DNA of 64,000 bases, from assembly GCA_963555705.1 (NCBI GenBank), contig OY743177.1:186001-250000 (forward strand). The letters run 5' to 3'. This document shows positions 24,830 through 35,163 of the stretch, one piece after another; within the stretch, counting starts at the first letter, position 1, and the number at the start of each line of letters is the position of its first letter. The DNA comes from Ligustrum vulgare (taxonomy: Eukaryota > Streptophyta > Magnoliopsida > Lamiales > Oleaceae). The notes beneath the pieces are model-generated. The model did not search any database. It had not been told where the DNA came from and saw only the letters and a list, made by a program, of their open reading frames with translations. A program made the position numbers and the translations under genes.

Positions 24830-25439
24830 AAGTCACCATGCAATTTCCTGGTTTTCGGGCTAGGCTTTGACAGTCTCTTGTGGGCATCACTCAATCACAG
24901 GGGGAGAACCGTGTTTCTTGAGGACAACCAAAATTGGACAAAAATGGTAAAAAAGCAAGCGCCTTCGTTGGAAATTTACCATGTTTCATATAACACTGAT
25001 ATCAAACAGGCTGATGAGTTGTTATATAAAGGCAAGTTAGAAGAATGTAAAGTTGTGGGTGATCCAAGATCTTCAAAATGTCCACTTGCTATAAAGAATT
25101 TTCCAATTATAGTGTATGAAACAGAATGGGACGTAATTATGGTGGATGCGCCGGTAGGAAGCTATAATCGAGGACCAGGGAGAATGAATACTATATACAC
25201 AGCAGGGTTATTGTCCAAAAATAAAGAAAATGGGGATACAGATGTCAGGGCCGGACCTGTGCTAAGCGAGGCCCTAAACTAAATTCAAAAAATGGGCCCC
25301 TATAGTGACCCTTTAAAAATAATATTACTCTAAATATATGGTCGAAAAATCAACAAAAGTATTAACAAATTAATAATAACCAAACAAAGAACTACTTAAG
25401 TTGTTGAATAAAAAATGAAATAAAACAACAAAGACCCAT

Positions 25440-25582
25440 CAAGAATAACAATATGCGGGCAATCGGTTTTTGTTGCTAAACGTAAAATACTTATCTATAT
25501 CTCCTGCTTGACTTTGAGTTAGTGCAATCTCCTTTTGTTTCTTTTTCCACTTTTGAGCACCGGACATATATTTAGGAGGCAT
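25440..25582 (-). pseudogene. N-terminal remnant of a hAT (TTF-type) transposase
   Basis: A minus-strand reading begins MPPKYMSGAQKWKKKQKEI and runs through SQAGDIDKYF before stopping near 25440. The MPPKY-SGAQKRKKK start is typical of the zinc-finger hAT transposases of plants. Nothing of the zinc finger, catalytic or dimerisation domains survives. Confidence 0.6.
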
Positions 25583-25979
25583 TTTATAAGTTTTCTGTAC
25601 AAACATAGTTTATTATTTTATTAAAATTTGTTTAATGTTTACACACCCAAGGTCAGAACAAAAAGAACGCCAGAACTCTCAACTCTAAAACTAAGACCTA
25701 AGCAATAACAATAGTAGCAGTCACAAATATTGTCATTGAACAGATATATATATATGAACTATTGAACTTCTGAAAATTGAAATGAAAAATTATGGGTTTT
25801 GAGTTTTGACTATCACAAATGGTAAATTATTAAATCAAGTATATCAATATGCCCTCTTCTTGAAACATTAAGCATATTTAGATAAAAATTAAGCACATTT
25901 AGATAAAAATTAAGCACAGTAACACACTAAACATTAAGTTTTCTGTACAAACATTAAGCACGGTAACACACTCACAGAC

Positions 25980-26977
25980 TGACGCGATCCCGGTCGGGGA
26001 ATCTCGTCGAACACGCGGAATAACGATAATTAAAACCTAGGAAAGATCTAAATCAGATCTGACACGAAAATAACAAGAATTAAAATACTGAAAAGATAAA
26101 ATTGACGATATGACCTTGACCCAAGATTCACGACGCAATTAATTGACGATGCGGAATCGAGATCCAAGGTTTTCGAAACACCACAAGGACTTGTCAATTT
26201 CCTTGATAAGATTCTAAATTGGAAACGCCACAAATATTCTCACGAATATTTGATAAGTTCAACGCCACAAATAATTCAAAATATTTGATAAGTTGGATTT
26301 CTTCTCGAAGAACACAAAAGGGACTCCTCAACCTTTTAATTGGAGAAATCTCTCTCAACTTTATTAATCTCAAATCAAACTTAACTGTTTACAATGAATT
26401 GAAAAAGCGTATAAATAAGCAAAATAACCTAGCATCTAATTTACTCAAAATAGAATTCTAATTATACTAAAATTCTAAACTAGGAAAATAACCAAAAACT
26501 AAAAAAGGAATAAAATAATTAAAAATCCGGAAAATCTGGCCGCTACTCATTTACGGCCGTGAATAATTCCTTTACGGCCGTAAAGGCCTTTCTGTTCAAA
26601 ACTGTGTTTATTATTTACGGCAATGACGAATTTCTTACGGCCGTGAAGTTTCCCTTTTTTGAATGTTACGGCCGTAACTTCCAAGCTTATGGCCGTAAGT
26701 GTCGTTCTGCAGAATTTCTTCCTTTTTCTTCGACAATTGATTACGGCCGTGACAATAGCTTTTACGGCCGTGAGTATATGATTTACGGCCGTGAAGGATT
26801 TCCATTACGGCCGTAATGCCTTTTCTGCATAAACAATTTCGATTTCTCGGCTCAGCTTGATCCGTCCCTCTTCTCGGCTCGACTCCAACATGGAACTTGC
26901 TCCGTTTTGCACGTAGATCACTATCATATTGTTGATGGCTCGACTTCGCCCTTCGATGCCTTGTCCGGATCACATCA
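25980..26977 (-). repeat. 3' LTR (minus sense) of the nested gypsy element
   Basis: This 998-bp LTR has TG...CA ends and is nearly identical to 28722-29699. The polyprotein frame enters it from the right and stops at 26635, so its U3 is partly coding. It contains an array of ACGGCCGT palindromes. Confidence 0.92.
26553..26814. repeat. Array of ACGGCCGT palindromes, 3' LTR copy
   Basis: About ten copies of the 8-bp palindrome ACGGCCGT or one-base variants lie in 262 bases, usually extended to TTACGGCCGTGA or TTACGGCCGTAA. Spacing is irregular, from roughly 15 to 50 bases. On the coding strand several copies are in frame as HGRK or YGRN. Confidence 0.9.
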
Positions 26978-28440
26978 TATTCCCTCTCTTGAAAAGGATT
27001 CGACCTCGAATCCAATTTTGGTCGGCTTTTCAAACTCCTCCTGCTTTTCTGGGCTCGATGATCATGCTTATACCTCGTGCTTGCTTTCAACCTTTTGGGC
27101 TGTCCATTTTTATCCTTCAACTTTCTCGGCTTTTTGTGCTGTTCATTTGTGCCAACAAGTTTCTTTTCTGTTTTAAGCTCATGGTTTGACTTCGGTACCT
27201 GTAAAACAGATTTTAAAGAACTGGGGAGGGGTGTGTTAACGTGAATAAGTGCAAATGGACTCATTTTTGTGGTAGACTCTCTTTTCTTTTGCTTTTTGCA
27301 CTCAGTCTCTCCTTTTTCTGAGGTTTGAACCTCAACCCTCTTTTCTTTATTTTTCACTCCCTCTCCTTTTTCTGAGGTCGTGGCCTCAACTCTCTTTTCT
27401 TTAATTTCCACTCCCTCTCCTCTTTCTGAGGTCGTGGCCTCAACTCTCTTATTTTTCCCCTCAAACTCACTTTTCACCTTCAGTTGATCTTTCAGGACTT
27501 CAGTTGGAGATAGTGGCATTAGAGTAAACTTTTTCCCCCCTTTTACCAAGTTGTTTCTATTCGTATACCCATCATGTAGTACAGCCCTTTCATGTTGCCA
27601 AGGTCTCCCCAACAGTATGTGACTAATTTGCATTGGCACCACGTCACAAATTACCTCATCCGAATACCCACCCAAAGAAAATGTCACCAATGCCTGTCTC
27701 TTCACCTTAACTTCCCCTGACTCAGTCAACCATTGTAATTTATAAGGTGTTGGATGTTTCGTTAAAGGTAAGCCTAATTTTTCCACCAACATTGTACTAA
27801 CTACATTAGTACAACTTCCCCCGTCAATCACCAAGCTACAAACTTTTTCATCCACTAAGCATCTAGTGCGAAAAATATTATCCCTTTGCCCATCCACATT
27901 TTCCAAAACATTCGCCTTACACTTAATGCTAAGAGCATGCCTATCAATAATTGACTCATCCACCACTACACTTTTAGCCCCTTCACTATCACACCTATCC
28001 TTCTTACGTGGACAATCAAGTGCAATGTGACCCCGTTCCAAACATTTAAAACACTTAACATTTTTAACCTTAAGAGGCTTGGAATCAGAATTATCTTTAC
28101 CTTTGGTTGTCGTTTCCTCCCTCCTTTTGTGAACATGATCACTACTCTCCCGTTTTGATGTCTCCTTTCGCTTTAATGGCCCTTCATCCATCCCATCTCC
28201 GTACCTAGCATGACATTCACGCCTATTACCTCTCCTAACTCGAGAACCATCATGAGATTGATCCCGATGTCTTTGTTCACGTTCTGCACCTCTATTCTCC
28301 ATCTGTGCCATAAACCTCTCAAATTGCGCCCTCATTGCTGCAATATCATCATTACCCTGTTCATCCTTTCTATTCACACCCCTGGGCTGTTTCCTGTCTC
28401 CAACAGAAGATGAAGATGTGGCAACTTCTCTATTAGACAT
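26635..28440 (-). CDS. Fused gag-protease-C-terminal polyprotein, no RT
   Basis: One uninterrupted 601-codon frame. It has a short charged gag N terminus and a CCHC knuckle, CFKCLERGHIALDC (about residues 132-145). A retropepsin follows with VIDGGSCTNVVS and ILLGRPWQ. Then come repeats of the form KRVEATTSEKGEGV (about 335-380), and a basic tail with DSRSNPFQEREYD that crosses into the 3' LTR. The usual RT, RNase H and integrase (about 1,000 residues) are missing between the protease and the tail, yet the frame stays open. The purine tract that primes plus-strand synthesis encodes the FQEREY stretch. It could still supply a protease-like product, but activity is unknown. Confidence 0.8.
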   Translation of the reverse strand: MSNREVATSSSSVGDRKQPRGVNRKDEQGNDDIAAMRAQFERFMAQMENRGAEREQRHRDQSHDGSRVRRGNRRECHARYGDGMDEGPLKRKETSKRESSDHVHKRREETTTKGKDNSDSKPLKVKNVKCFKCLERGHIALDCPRKKDRCDSEGAKSVVVDESIIDRHALSIKCKANVLENVDGQRDNIFRTRCLVDEKVCSLVIDGGSCTNVVSTMLVEKLGLPLTKHPTPYKLQWLTESGEVKVKRQALVTFSLGGYSDEVICDVVPMQISHILLGRPWQHERAVLHDGYTNRNNLVKGGKKFTLMPLSPTEVLKDQLKVKSEFEGKNKRVEATTSERGEGVEIKEKRVEATTSEKGEGVKNKEKRVEVQTSEKGETECKKQKKRESTTKMSPFALIHVNTPLPSSLKSVLQVPKSNHELKTEKKLVGTNEQHKKPRKLKDKNGQPKRLKASTRYKHDHRAQKSRRSLKSRPKLDSRSNPFQEREYDVIRTRHRRAKSSHQQYDSDLRAKRSKFHVGVEPRRGTDQAEPRNRNCLCRKGITAVMEILHGRKSYTHGRKSYCHGRNQLSKKKEEILQNDTYGHKLGSYGRNIQKRETSRP

Positions 28441-28705
28441 TTTTAAGACACGAACAAGGAAATTCGGAATATTTGGGGAAATATTTGGAATTTTCGGAAT
28501 TTTTTTTTTTTATAATCTGCCAGAGAATTTGACTACGAGTATTGCAGAAAAAACGGAACTGAATTTGGACGAAAAACGAAGAAGAAAAACACTTTTGAAT
28601 TTTTGGGACTGACTCTTATGGATCAAACTGAAAAAATTATGACTGACACGAAGAACGCGAAGAACACGAAAAAAATCAAGAAACGCAAGAATCTGAAATA
28701 GATCC

Positions 28706-28719
28706 AAGCTCTGATACCA
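28706..28719 (-). promoter_or_regulatory. Primer-binding site (tRNA-Met) of the nested gypsy element
   Basis: On the minus strand TGGTATCAGAGCTT begins two bases after the end of the 5' LTR. It matches the initiator tRNA-Met primer site used by many plant LTR elements and fixes the element's orientation. Confidence 0.85.
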
Positions 28720-28721
28720 GA

Positions 28722-29699
28722 TGACGCGATCCTGGTCGGGGAATCTCGTCGAACACGCGGAATAACGATAATTAAAACCTAGGAAAGATCTAAATCAGAT
28801 CTGACACGAAAATAACAAGAATTAAAATACTGAAAAGATAAAATTGACGATAGGACCTTGACCCAAGATTCACGACGCAATTAATTGACGATGCGGAATC
28901 GAGATCCAAGGTTTTCGAAACACCACAAGGACTTGTCAATTTCCTTGATAAGATTCTGAATTGGAAACGCCACAAATATTCTCACGAATATTTGATAAGT
29001 TCAACGCCACAAATAATTCACAATATTTGATAAGTTGGATTTGTTCTCGAAGAACACAAAAGGGACTCCTCAACCTTTTAATTGGAGAAATCTCTCTCAA
29101 CTTTATTAATCTCAAATCAAACTTAACTGTTTACAATGAATTGAAAAAGCGTATAAATAAGCAAAATAACCTAGCATCTAATTTACTCAAAATAGAATTC
29201 TAATTATACTAAAATTCTAAACTAGGAAAATAACCAAAAACTAAAAAAGGAATAAAATAATTAAAAATCCGAAAAATCTGGCCGCTACTCATTTACGGCC
29301 GTGAATAATTCCTTTACGGCCGTAAAGGCCTTTCTGTTCAAAACTGTGTTTATTATTTACGGCCGTGAAGTTTCCCTTTTTTGAATGTTACGACCGTAAC
29401 TTCCAAGCTTACGGCCGTAAGCGTCGTTCTGCAGAATTTCTTCCTTTTTCTTCGACAATTGATTACGGCCGTGACAATAGCTTTTACGGCCGTGAGTATA
29501 TGATTTACGGCCGTGAAGGATTTCCATTACGGCCGTAATGGCTTTTCTGCATAAACAATTTCGATTTCTCGGCTCGGCTTGATCCGTCCCTCTTCTCGGC
29601 TCGACCCCAACATGGAACTTGCTCCGTTTTGCACGTAGATCACTATCATATTGTTGATGGCTTGACTTCGCCCTTCGATGCCTTGTCCGGATCACATCA
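28722..29699 (-). repeat. 5' LTR (minus sense) of the nested gypsy element
   Basis: This 978-bp LTR matches 25980-26977. It lacks about 20 bases present in the other copy between two neighbouring ACGGC units, as expected from slippage or recombination between repeats. Its palindrome array lies at about 29295-29536 with nine units. Confidence 0.92.
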
Positions 29700-30450
29700 C
29701 AGACTCACAAACATTAAGTGTGCATCACCCCATGAGCCAACAACAATGTGCAACTGTGTAGTGAGTGTGTTACTGTGCAAGGATCGATCAAACATATAAT
29801 AATAAAAGTATAAACCAAATCAAATTCCAAACCATAGGAAAAGTAAAGGAGCCCTAAGAATGAAGAAAACCAAAACCTCCCTCAATAAAGAATCAACCAG
29901 AAAGAACCAGCCAACCACATACTAGAAAATCAACGACAATGAAAACTGAATCGAAATAATCCAAAGTTTTTACCTTTAGATTTTCAGTTTCAGAGACTCA
30001 GAGTGGTCACTAGACAGTCTGGACTGGATACCGACGACGTCACGGGCAAGGGCAAGTCGACGGAAACACGACGACGACGATGGCGTCAACGTTAAAAGCT
30101 TGGAACCTGCCTGGAGCGTTCGAATCGAATGAAGAGGAACTCAGGAATCGAAGGTTTGGGGACAGGGTTGGGCTCAACAACATTACATATCGGAATATTA
30201 AAAAAAAAAAATGGGCCCCTGAAATTTTTGGGCCCAAAGCACAGGCTTGTTCAGTCTATATTCAAGTCCGGCCCTGACAGATGTATTTGTGCATGGTATT
30301 GAAAGGAAAGTGGAGGACACCTTCTCCAAGGCTTTTCTCTGTGATGCTTACATTACTGAGGAAGTCGGGAGTTTGAGACATTTTAACATTCCTAGTCACC
30401 GTACTATTTCTTCTTCTAGTGCACCTTTCTGTTCATAGAGGAGGTGATGT

Positions 30451-31564
30451 CAGGGACGGATCCAGCACGAAACTTCAGCTATAGCGATCGAGAGTTGACC
30501 GTGGACCGTTGATCATTGACCGATAAATTTGACCGTTGTCTAATGCCATTGCAACTTATTTTTGTTAAGTATTAGGCTTCTAATCACTCGAAGGGCAGTG
30601 AATTTCACTTCGATTTGTGTAACATGTACAATATTCGACATGATTAAATTAATAAAATTTTGGACCCAAATATGAAACTTTCGTTTAGGTTGAAAAAAAA
30701 GTTCTCTAAGTCAATAATCACAGTTCACATATCAAATAAAATATTCATCAAATTTGCCTCCGTTTGGCAAATAAGTTTTTAAACATGTTTTCTCTTCATT
30801 TCTCAACCACAAACTTTTTTTCTCTCAATTTCTCAACCACACATTTTACCTAGAAAACATAAAAAAATATGTTTTTTTTAAAAAAAAACTTTTAACAAAC
30901 AAAGGATAATCACAATTAAAAAAAAAAAAATCAAATATTCAGCAAATCTTAACAATTCATAATTCAAATCTCAAATTCCACAATTCACACAAAGAGGAAA
31001 TACGGGATTCACAAGTGACCTCATTGTAAAATCTTTAAGAAAATAAAAAAGTGAGTAAAGAAATTATGCTTTTTATAAATTGATTTATAAATTGTAGTAA
31101 TCGCGTTAGAGAATATAGATTTTCCCAAACCATTGACCGAAAACTTACTGATAGAAATTCACAAATACAAATGCATTGTTGAAAGTCTTCTTCTTCCTCA
31201 TTAACTTATCCATTCTCGTTCCCTCTAGAACTCAAAACTCCGACCGACCAAGACAACAAGATTACTTGAATACCAAATTAGGGCCATCAAAGCAAACAAA
31301 TATTGAGGAAATTGGGGATCTCATTCTCTCAGGCTCGACACACAACAAACGGAAAGCAAGATAAAACAAACCGTCAAAATTGAAATTTTTGGTATGCAAA
31401 GTCTCACTCAAATCTCCTACTGGCTATTGCTTCTGTTTCTTAATTGAAATTTTGCGTTGAGATTCTGGCTTTTGGAGACCTCTGATCATTAAAAAAAAAA
31501 ATCTGATGGCTGGTGGCCAGGTAGCACAGCCGCACTAGCTCGCCGGCAGCTAGATCCGTCACTG
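30451..31564. mobile_element. Non-autonomous hAT element just downstream of the GXM pseudogene
   Basis: The ends CAGGGACGGATCC and GATCCGTCACTG are inverted repeats with a perfect 8-bp duplication GGTGATGT on both sides (30443-30450 and 31565-31572). The duplicated site lies a few bases past the pseudogene stop codon. Repeated GACCGTTGA-like units occur at 30495-30535. No transposase reading was found in its 1.1 kb. Confidence 0.85.
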
Positions 31565-31984
31565 GGTGATGTGCCATGGTGTTTTACTTTCTTTCTTTTT
31601 TCCTGGGATTTTTCTTGCATGTTTTCACTTTTGCTTCGATTGTTTTGCTCAAAAGTTTAGGGGTCATTTTCTTTGTGTTTCGATTTTGGATTTTGAGTTT
31701 TGGATTTTATTTTGAATTTTGGTTGTTTATTTTGGGATTGCTGAAAAAATGTTCTATTTGTGATTTTGGAAAACTGTTTTCAGAAATAGAAAACTGAAAA
31801 ATGCGTTTACTTTGTAATTTTTTGATATATTTATTTTGTGATATTTTATATGTAAAAAATGGTTGATTTGTTGAATTACATTAATTTTAATGTTAATAAA
31901 TCAGTTAGTTCTCCATGTCAATAAATTCATCATTAATATTGTTTCAGCTAAACAAAAATTTAACCACATACCAACAAAATCTTA

Positions 31985-33590
31985 ACATGGATCTATATAT
32001 AATGACAAAATAACATAAGAATTTCAAGTGAAAAAAGTGTCTCACATTTACATAATAATAATAATAATAATAATAAAATTACAAAAAAAATAAATCTTAA
32101 CATGGATCTATATAATGACAAAATAATATAAGAATTTCAAGTGAAGGAAGTGTCTCACTTCTAAAAAAAAAAAAATAAATTACAAAAAAAAAATAATCTT
32201 AAAATGGATTTTATATATAATAATGACAAAATAACATAAGAACTTCAAGTGAATGAAGTGTCTCACTTTTACAAAAAAATAAAAAAATATATACATACAA
32301 ATAAAATAAAAATACAAAAAAAATAAAAATAAAATAAAATAAAAAATCTTAACATGGATCTCTAGATTAGGGGTGTAAACGGTTTGGTTTGGACAGTTTT
32401 TGATAATTTTTCAAACCAAACCGTTTAAAGCGGTTTGAGGTTTTTCCAACCCAAACCAAACCATTTCATTTCCTAAACCAAACCATTTTTTGCGGTTTTA
32501 AACCGCGGTTTGCAAACGAAACTAAACTAATATATGTAAATCGAGTTAAAATAACTATTGAAATAAAATTTTGAATTAAGACGTTAATTGCAAATAACCC
32601 AACGACATTACGGATAGATGTTATAAGACTAACAAAATTAAAATATATGGGTAAACAACTTCTAAAATATATACAAAGGCACAATCACAAACAAATGATC
32701 ACAATAATATCAAAAAAACCTAATAGATAACACAATACATTCTCAAATTAGATTTTCCTATTATTTCACAACAAAACAACTTAAACTCAAATATACTGTA
32801 TTCCAAGCAAAACTACTGAACTACATGATGAAAGAATGATGCTTTAGCAATTTAGAGTTTGATGAATTACAGCTGATAATAAAAGATCTCAAGTACAACT
32901 AATTTTGCTTAGATAACCTTCATAAATACGCAAGGCATGACTTGCTGAATTAACTGAAGACAAATATTATAACCAAGAAAAAATAAATAATGAGCAAGTT
33001 ATGCATACTCCTCCAAAAAAAATCATAGGATAAAAAACAAATAAAGTAAGAAAATCACCGTTAGTACTTAGTTGTTAGTATTAGCAAAATACATTTCTTA
33101 ACAACAAAGGAAAAGTAAGGTGCCCCTTCATATAAATTGAAAATAAAAGTGTAAAATTGGAAATAAAAACAGTAAAAATTTTTGTATTTTTGCAATTAAA
33201 AAATTAAATTTTAATTGTAATTTTTTAGCGGGTTGGCGGTTTGAAACGAGTTTTGAAAAATGAAACATAAACCAAACCATTTGAAAGCGGTTCGGTTTGG
33301 GTCAAAATCGAAACGTTGACGGGTCTGCGTGGATCCGAACCAATGGTTTCGAAATTGCGGTTTGATATCGGTTTGGCGGTTTGACGGTTTCGTTGTACAG
33401 CCCTACTCTATATAATGACAAAATAACATAAGAACTTCAAGTGAAGGAAGTGTCTCACTTTTACAAAAAATAAAAATAAAAAAAATTTACAAAAAAAAAT
33501 AAAATATTAATATAGATCTATATATAATGACAAAATAATATAAGAACTTCAAGTGAAGGAAGTTTCTCACATTTACAAAAAAAATAAAAA
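31985..33590. repeat. Tandem array of about five units, interrupted
   Basis: The unit contains AACATGGATCTATATAATG, then ACAAAATAACATAAGAA, TTCAAGTGAAGGAAGTGTCT and an A-rich spacer of variable length. Copies begin near 31985, 32098, 32205, 32350 and 33505. The fourth copy is split by the hAT element at 32368-33405 and resumes at 33406. No coding potential was seen. Confidence 0.8.
32368..33405. mobile_element. hAT element inside the tandem array
   Basis: The ends TAGGGGTGTAAACGG and CGTTGTACAGCCCTA are inverted repeats in the Ac-like style. Flanking 8-mers CTCTAGAT and CTCTATAT match at seven of eight bases. Sub-terminal regions are rich in GGTTTGG/CCAAACC motifs in both orientations, as is usual for hAT ends. 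No transposase was recognised. Confidence 0.75.
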
Positions 33591-33796
33591 ATAAAAACGT
33601 ACGTTTTGATCGTTTTGGACTTTTTAACATAAAATATCTAAAACGCAATAAAGTCATTTTGAGTTTCTTTTTATATATATATATTTTGATATTTTGGAAA
33701 ACGCGTTTCTGAAAATGGACAAAGTGAATACGTTTTCGATATTTTCAAAAATCGAAAACTCAAAACGAGCTGAAAACAACAAAGAGAACGGGCTTA

Positions 33797-34302
33797 ATTA
33801 TTCAAGATGTAGACCAGTTACCTTTGTTTTATTCTATGAAGACTGTTTTGCTTGGTAATATTCAATAAGTAATGAATGATCATTGTTATTGTTTCAATTG
33901 TTAACGTTAGCATGTTATTTTGAACTGGATTCGATATCAAAAATTTGATTATGCTAACTTGGGATTAAACTATTACAAAATAAGAAATTTTTAACACTGT
34001 AGATATTCACAGCATTAAAAATGACTAATCAAATGAGAAATTCAAAAAGAAAAAACAGTTTTACCAAACACATGCTGATGCCAGGACATGGATACCTTAA
34101 TTATTGAATAAAAATCTTAGACCTACTTTATGGTAAAACACCAATTACTAACAAACATCTGTCCTCTAAAATAGAAACATCAACCGTCATGTGTTGCTTC
34201 AATTAAGGGAAAAAGTCAGCCTCTTCAAGCCTTGATGCACTCAGATCCCTAATTCCAAAAACCTAAAACTCTCTTTCCCCTCAGAAAAGAAAAAAAGGAA
34301 AA
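33797..34302 (+). promoter_or_regulatory. Upstream region of the intact GXM gene
   Basis: AT-rich DNA containing the promoter and leader of the methyltransferase. The last 60 bases are CT- and AA-rich, as in plant leaders. No clear TATA box was assigned. Confidence 0.4.
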
Positions 34303-35163
34303 ATGAGAGCAGCAACACATTACCTAAATAATGTCAAACTCATTGCCATTTTCTTTTTCTTTCTTTTTCTTCTCTTATTGATATTTGGATCGAGTTTCCA
34401 ATCTTCATCAACACATCCCATAAACTCAGACTCTCTTGAAGAAAAACAGTCAACAAGTTGTCTAACTCCTCCTCCATCACCAGGTTGCACCAAAATCACC
34501 CCTTCTTTAGCACACGCTCTGGTTCACTATGCAACCTCTAACATCACGCCGCAACAAACTCGGAAAGAAATTTCAGTATCCCAAAGAATACTCGAAAAAA
34601 AGTCACCTTGCAATTTTTTAGTCTTTGGATTAGGACACGACAGTCTCATGTGGACTGCACTCAACTATGGTGGGCGCACAATTTTCCTGGAAGAAGACAA
34701 GTCATGGATCGAAGAGATCAAGAAGCAGTTACCATCATTAGAATCATATCATGTAGTGTATGACACTAAGGTGACTCAAGCTGATGAGCTCTTGGAAATC
34801 GGCATAAAAGAAGAATGTAAAGTCGTAAGTGATCCTAGATTTTCAAAATGTCAACTTGCTATGAAGGAATTGCCTAATGAAGTTTATGATATAGAATGGG
34901 ATTTAATCATGGTGGATGCGCCAACTGGATGGCATGATGACGCGCCAGGGAGGATGAAGGCAATTTATACAGCTGGGCTGATGGCTAGGAATAGGGAAAA
35001 TGTTGAGACTGATGTATTTGTGCACGATGCGGATAGGATGGTGGAGGATAAATTCTCAAAGACCTTTCTGTGTGAAGGGTACTTGAGAGAAGAAGAAGGA
35101 AGGATTAGGCATTTCACCATTCCAAGTCACAGGGTAAGCAAGGATAGACCCTTCTGTCCATAG
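34303..35163 (+). CDS. GXM: Glucuronoxylan 4-O-methyltransferase (DUF579)
   Basis: An intact single-exon gene of 286 residues, the usual length for the GXMT1/GXM2/GXM3 family. These Golgi type II membrane enzymes transfer a methyl group from S-adenosylmethionine to O-4 of glucuronic acid side chains on xylan in secondary walls. A hydrophobic anchor spans about residues 13-30, followed by a Ser/Pro-rich stem. HYATSNITPQQT and SPCNFLVFGLGHDSLMW mark the start of the catalytic domain and the cofactor loop. DLIMVDAPTGWHDDAPGRM, TDVFVHDADR and the C-terminal RPFCP are family hallmarks. The ATG at 34303 gives the anchor at the right place. It is a paralogue of the broken copy at 22108-30438 on the same strand. 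Confidence 0.93.
   Translation: MRAATHYLNNVKLIAIFFFFLFLLLLIFGSSFQSSSTHPINSDSLEEKQSTSCLTPPPSPGCTKITPSLAHALVHYATSNITPQQTRKEISVSQRILEKKSPCNFLVFGLGHDSLMWTALNYGGRTIFLEEDKSWIEEIKKQLPSLESYHVVYDTKVTQADELLEIGIKEECKVVSDPRFSKCQLAMKELPNEVYDIEWDLIMVDAPTGWHDDAPGRMKAIYTAGLMARNRENVETDVFVHDADRMVEDKFSKTFLCEGYLREEEGRIRHFTIPSHRVSKDRPFCP

Larger units (their letters stand above)
25980..29699 (-). mobile_element. RT-less Ty3/gypsy derivative nested in the hAT element
   Basis: Two long direct repeats (25980-26977 and 28722-29699) bound a 1.74 kb interior, and CAGAC is duplicated on both sides (25975-25979 and 29700-29704). The element reads on the minus strand: primer site next to the right LTR, gag knuckle, protease, then a direct jump to the polyprotein C terminus. 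Reverse transcriptase, RNase H and integrase are absent. The LTRs differ by about a dozen substitutions and one roughly 20-bp indel, suggesting fairly recent insertion. It must have moved with help from a related element. Confidence 0.9.
25246..30276. mobile_element. hAT element in the GXM pseudogene, itself carrying a gypsy insertion
   Basis: The terminal inverted repeats CAGGGCCGGAC and GTCCGGCCCTG are flanked by a perfect 8-bp duplication ACAGATGT (25238-25245 and 30277-30284), diagnostic of hAT. A GGGCCC-rich sub-terminal motif occurs at both ends. After subtracting the nested LTR element and one copy of its target site, about 1.3 kb of hAT sequence remains. Only a short transposase start is left, so it is non-autonomous. 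Confidence 0.9.
22108..30438 (+). pseudogene. Glucuronoxylan 4-O-methyltransferase copy split by two insertions
   Basis: Three pieces together cover a DUF579 methyltransferase nearly the length of the intact copy at 34303. The first, 22108-22377, holds the N-terminal membrane anchor and ends LRVLEKKS. The second, 24835-25245, begins SPCNFLVFGLGFDSLLW, the cofactor-binding region, and ends with ENGDTD. The third, 30277-30438, begins TDVFVHGIERKVED and ends with a TAG stop. A solo LTR separates pieces 1 and 2 and a hAT element separates 2 and 3. Independently of these, piece 1 has a frameshift or TGA at 22318-22320 and lacks the segment corresponding to the HYATSNITPQQ region of the intact copy. 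It is a dead tandem paralogue. Confidence 0.9.
31660..33793. mobile_element. Inverted-repeat element with TTA duplication holding a tandem array
   Basis: The left end GGGGTCATTTTCTTTG and right end CAAAGAGAACGGGC (imperfect inverted repeats) are flanked by TTA (31657-31659 and 33794-33796), consistent with a PIF/Harbinger MITE. The sub-terminal regions, rich in TTTTCGATTTT-like sequence, also pair. The centre is a tandem repeat array interrupted by a hAT element. Confidence 0.5.

Noticed and set aside
25980..29699. Segmental duplication of about 1 kb
   Set aside because: The two copies are LTRs of one element, shown by the primer site, TG...CA ends and the CAGAC target duplication.
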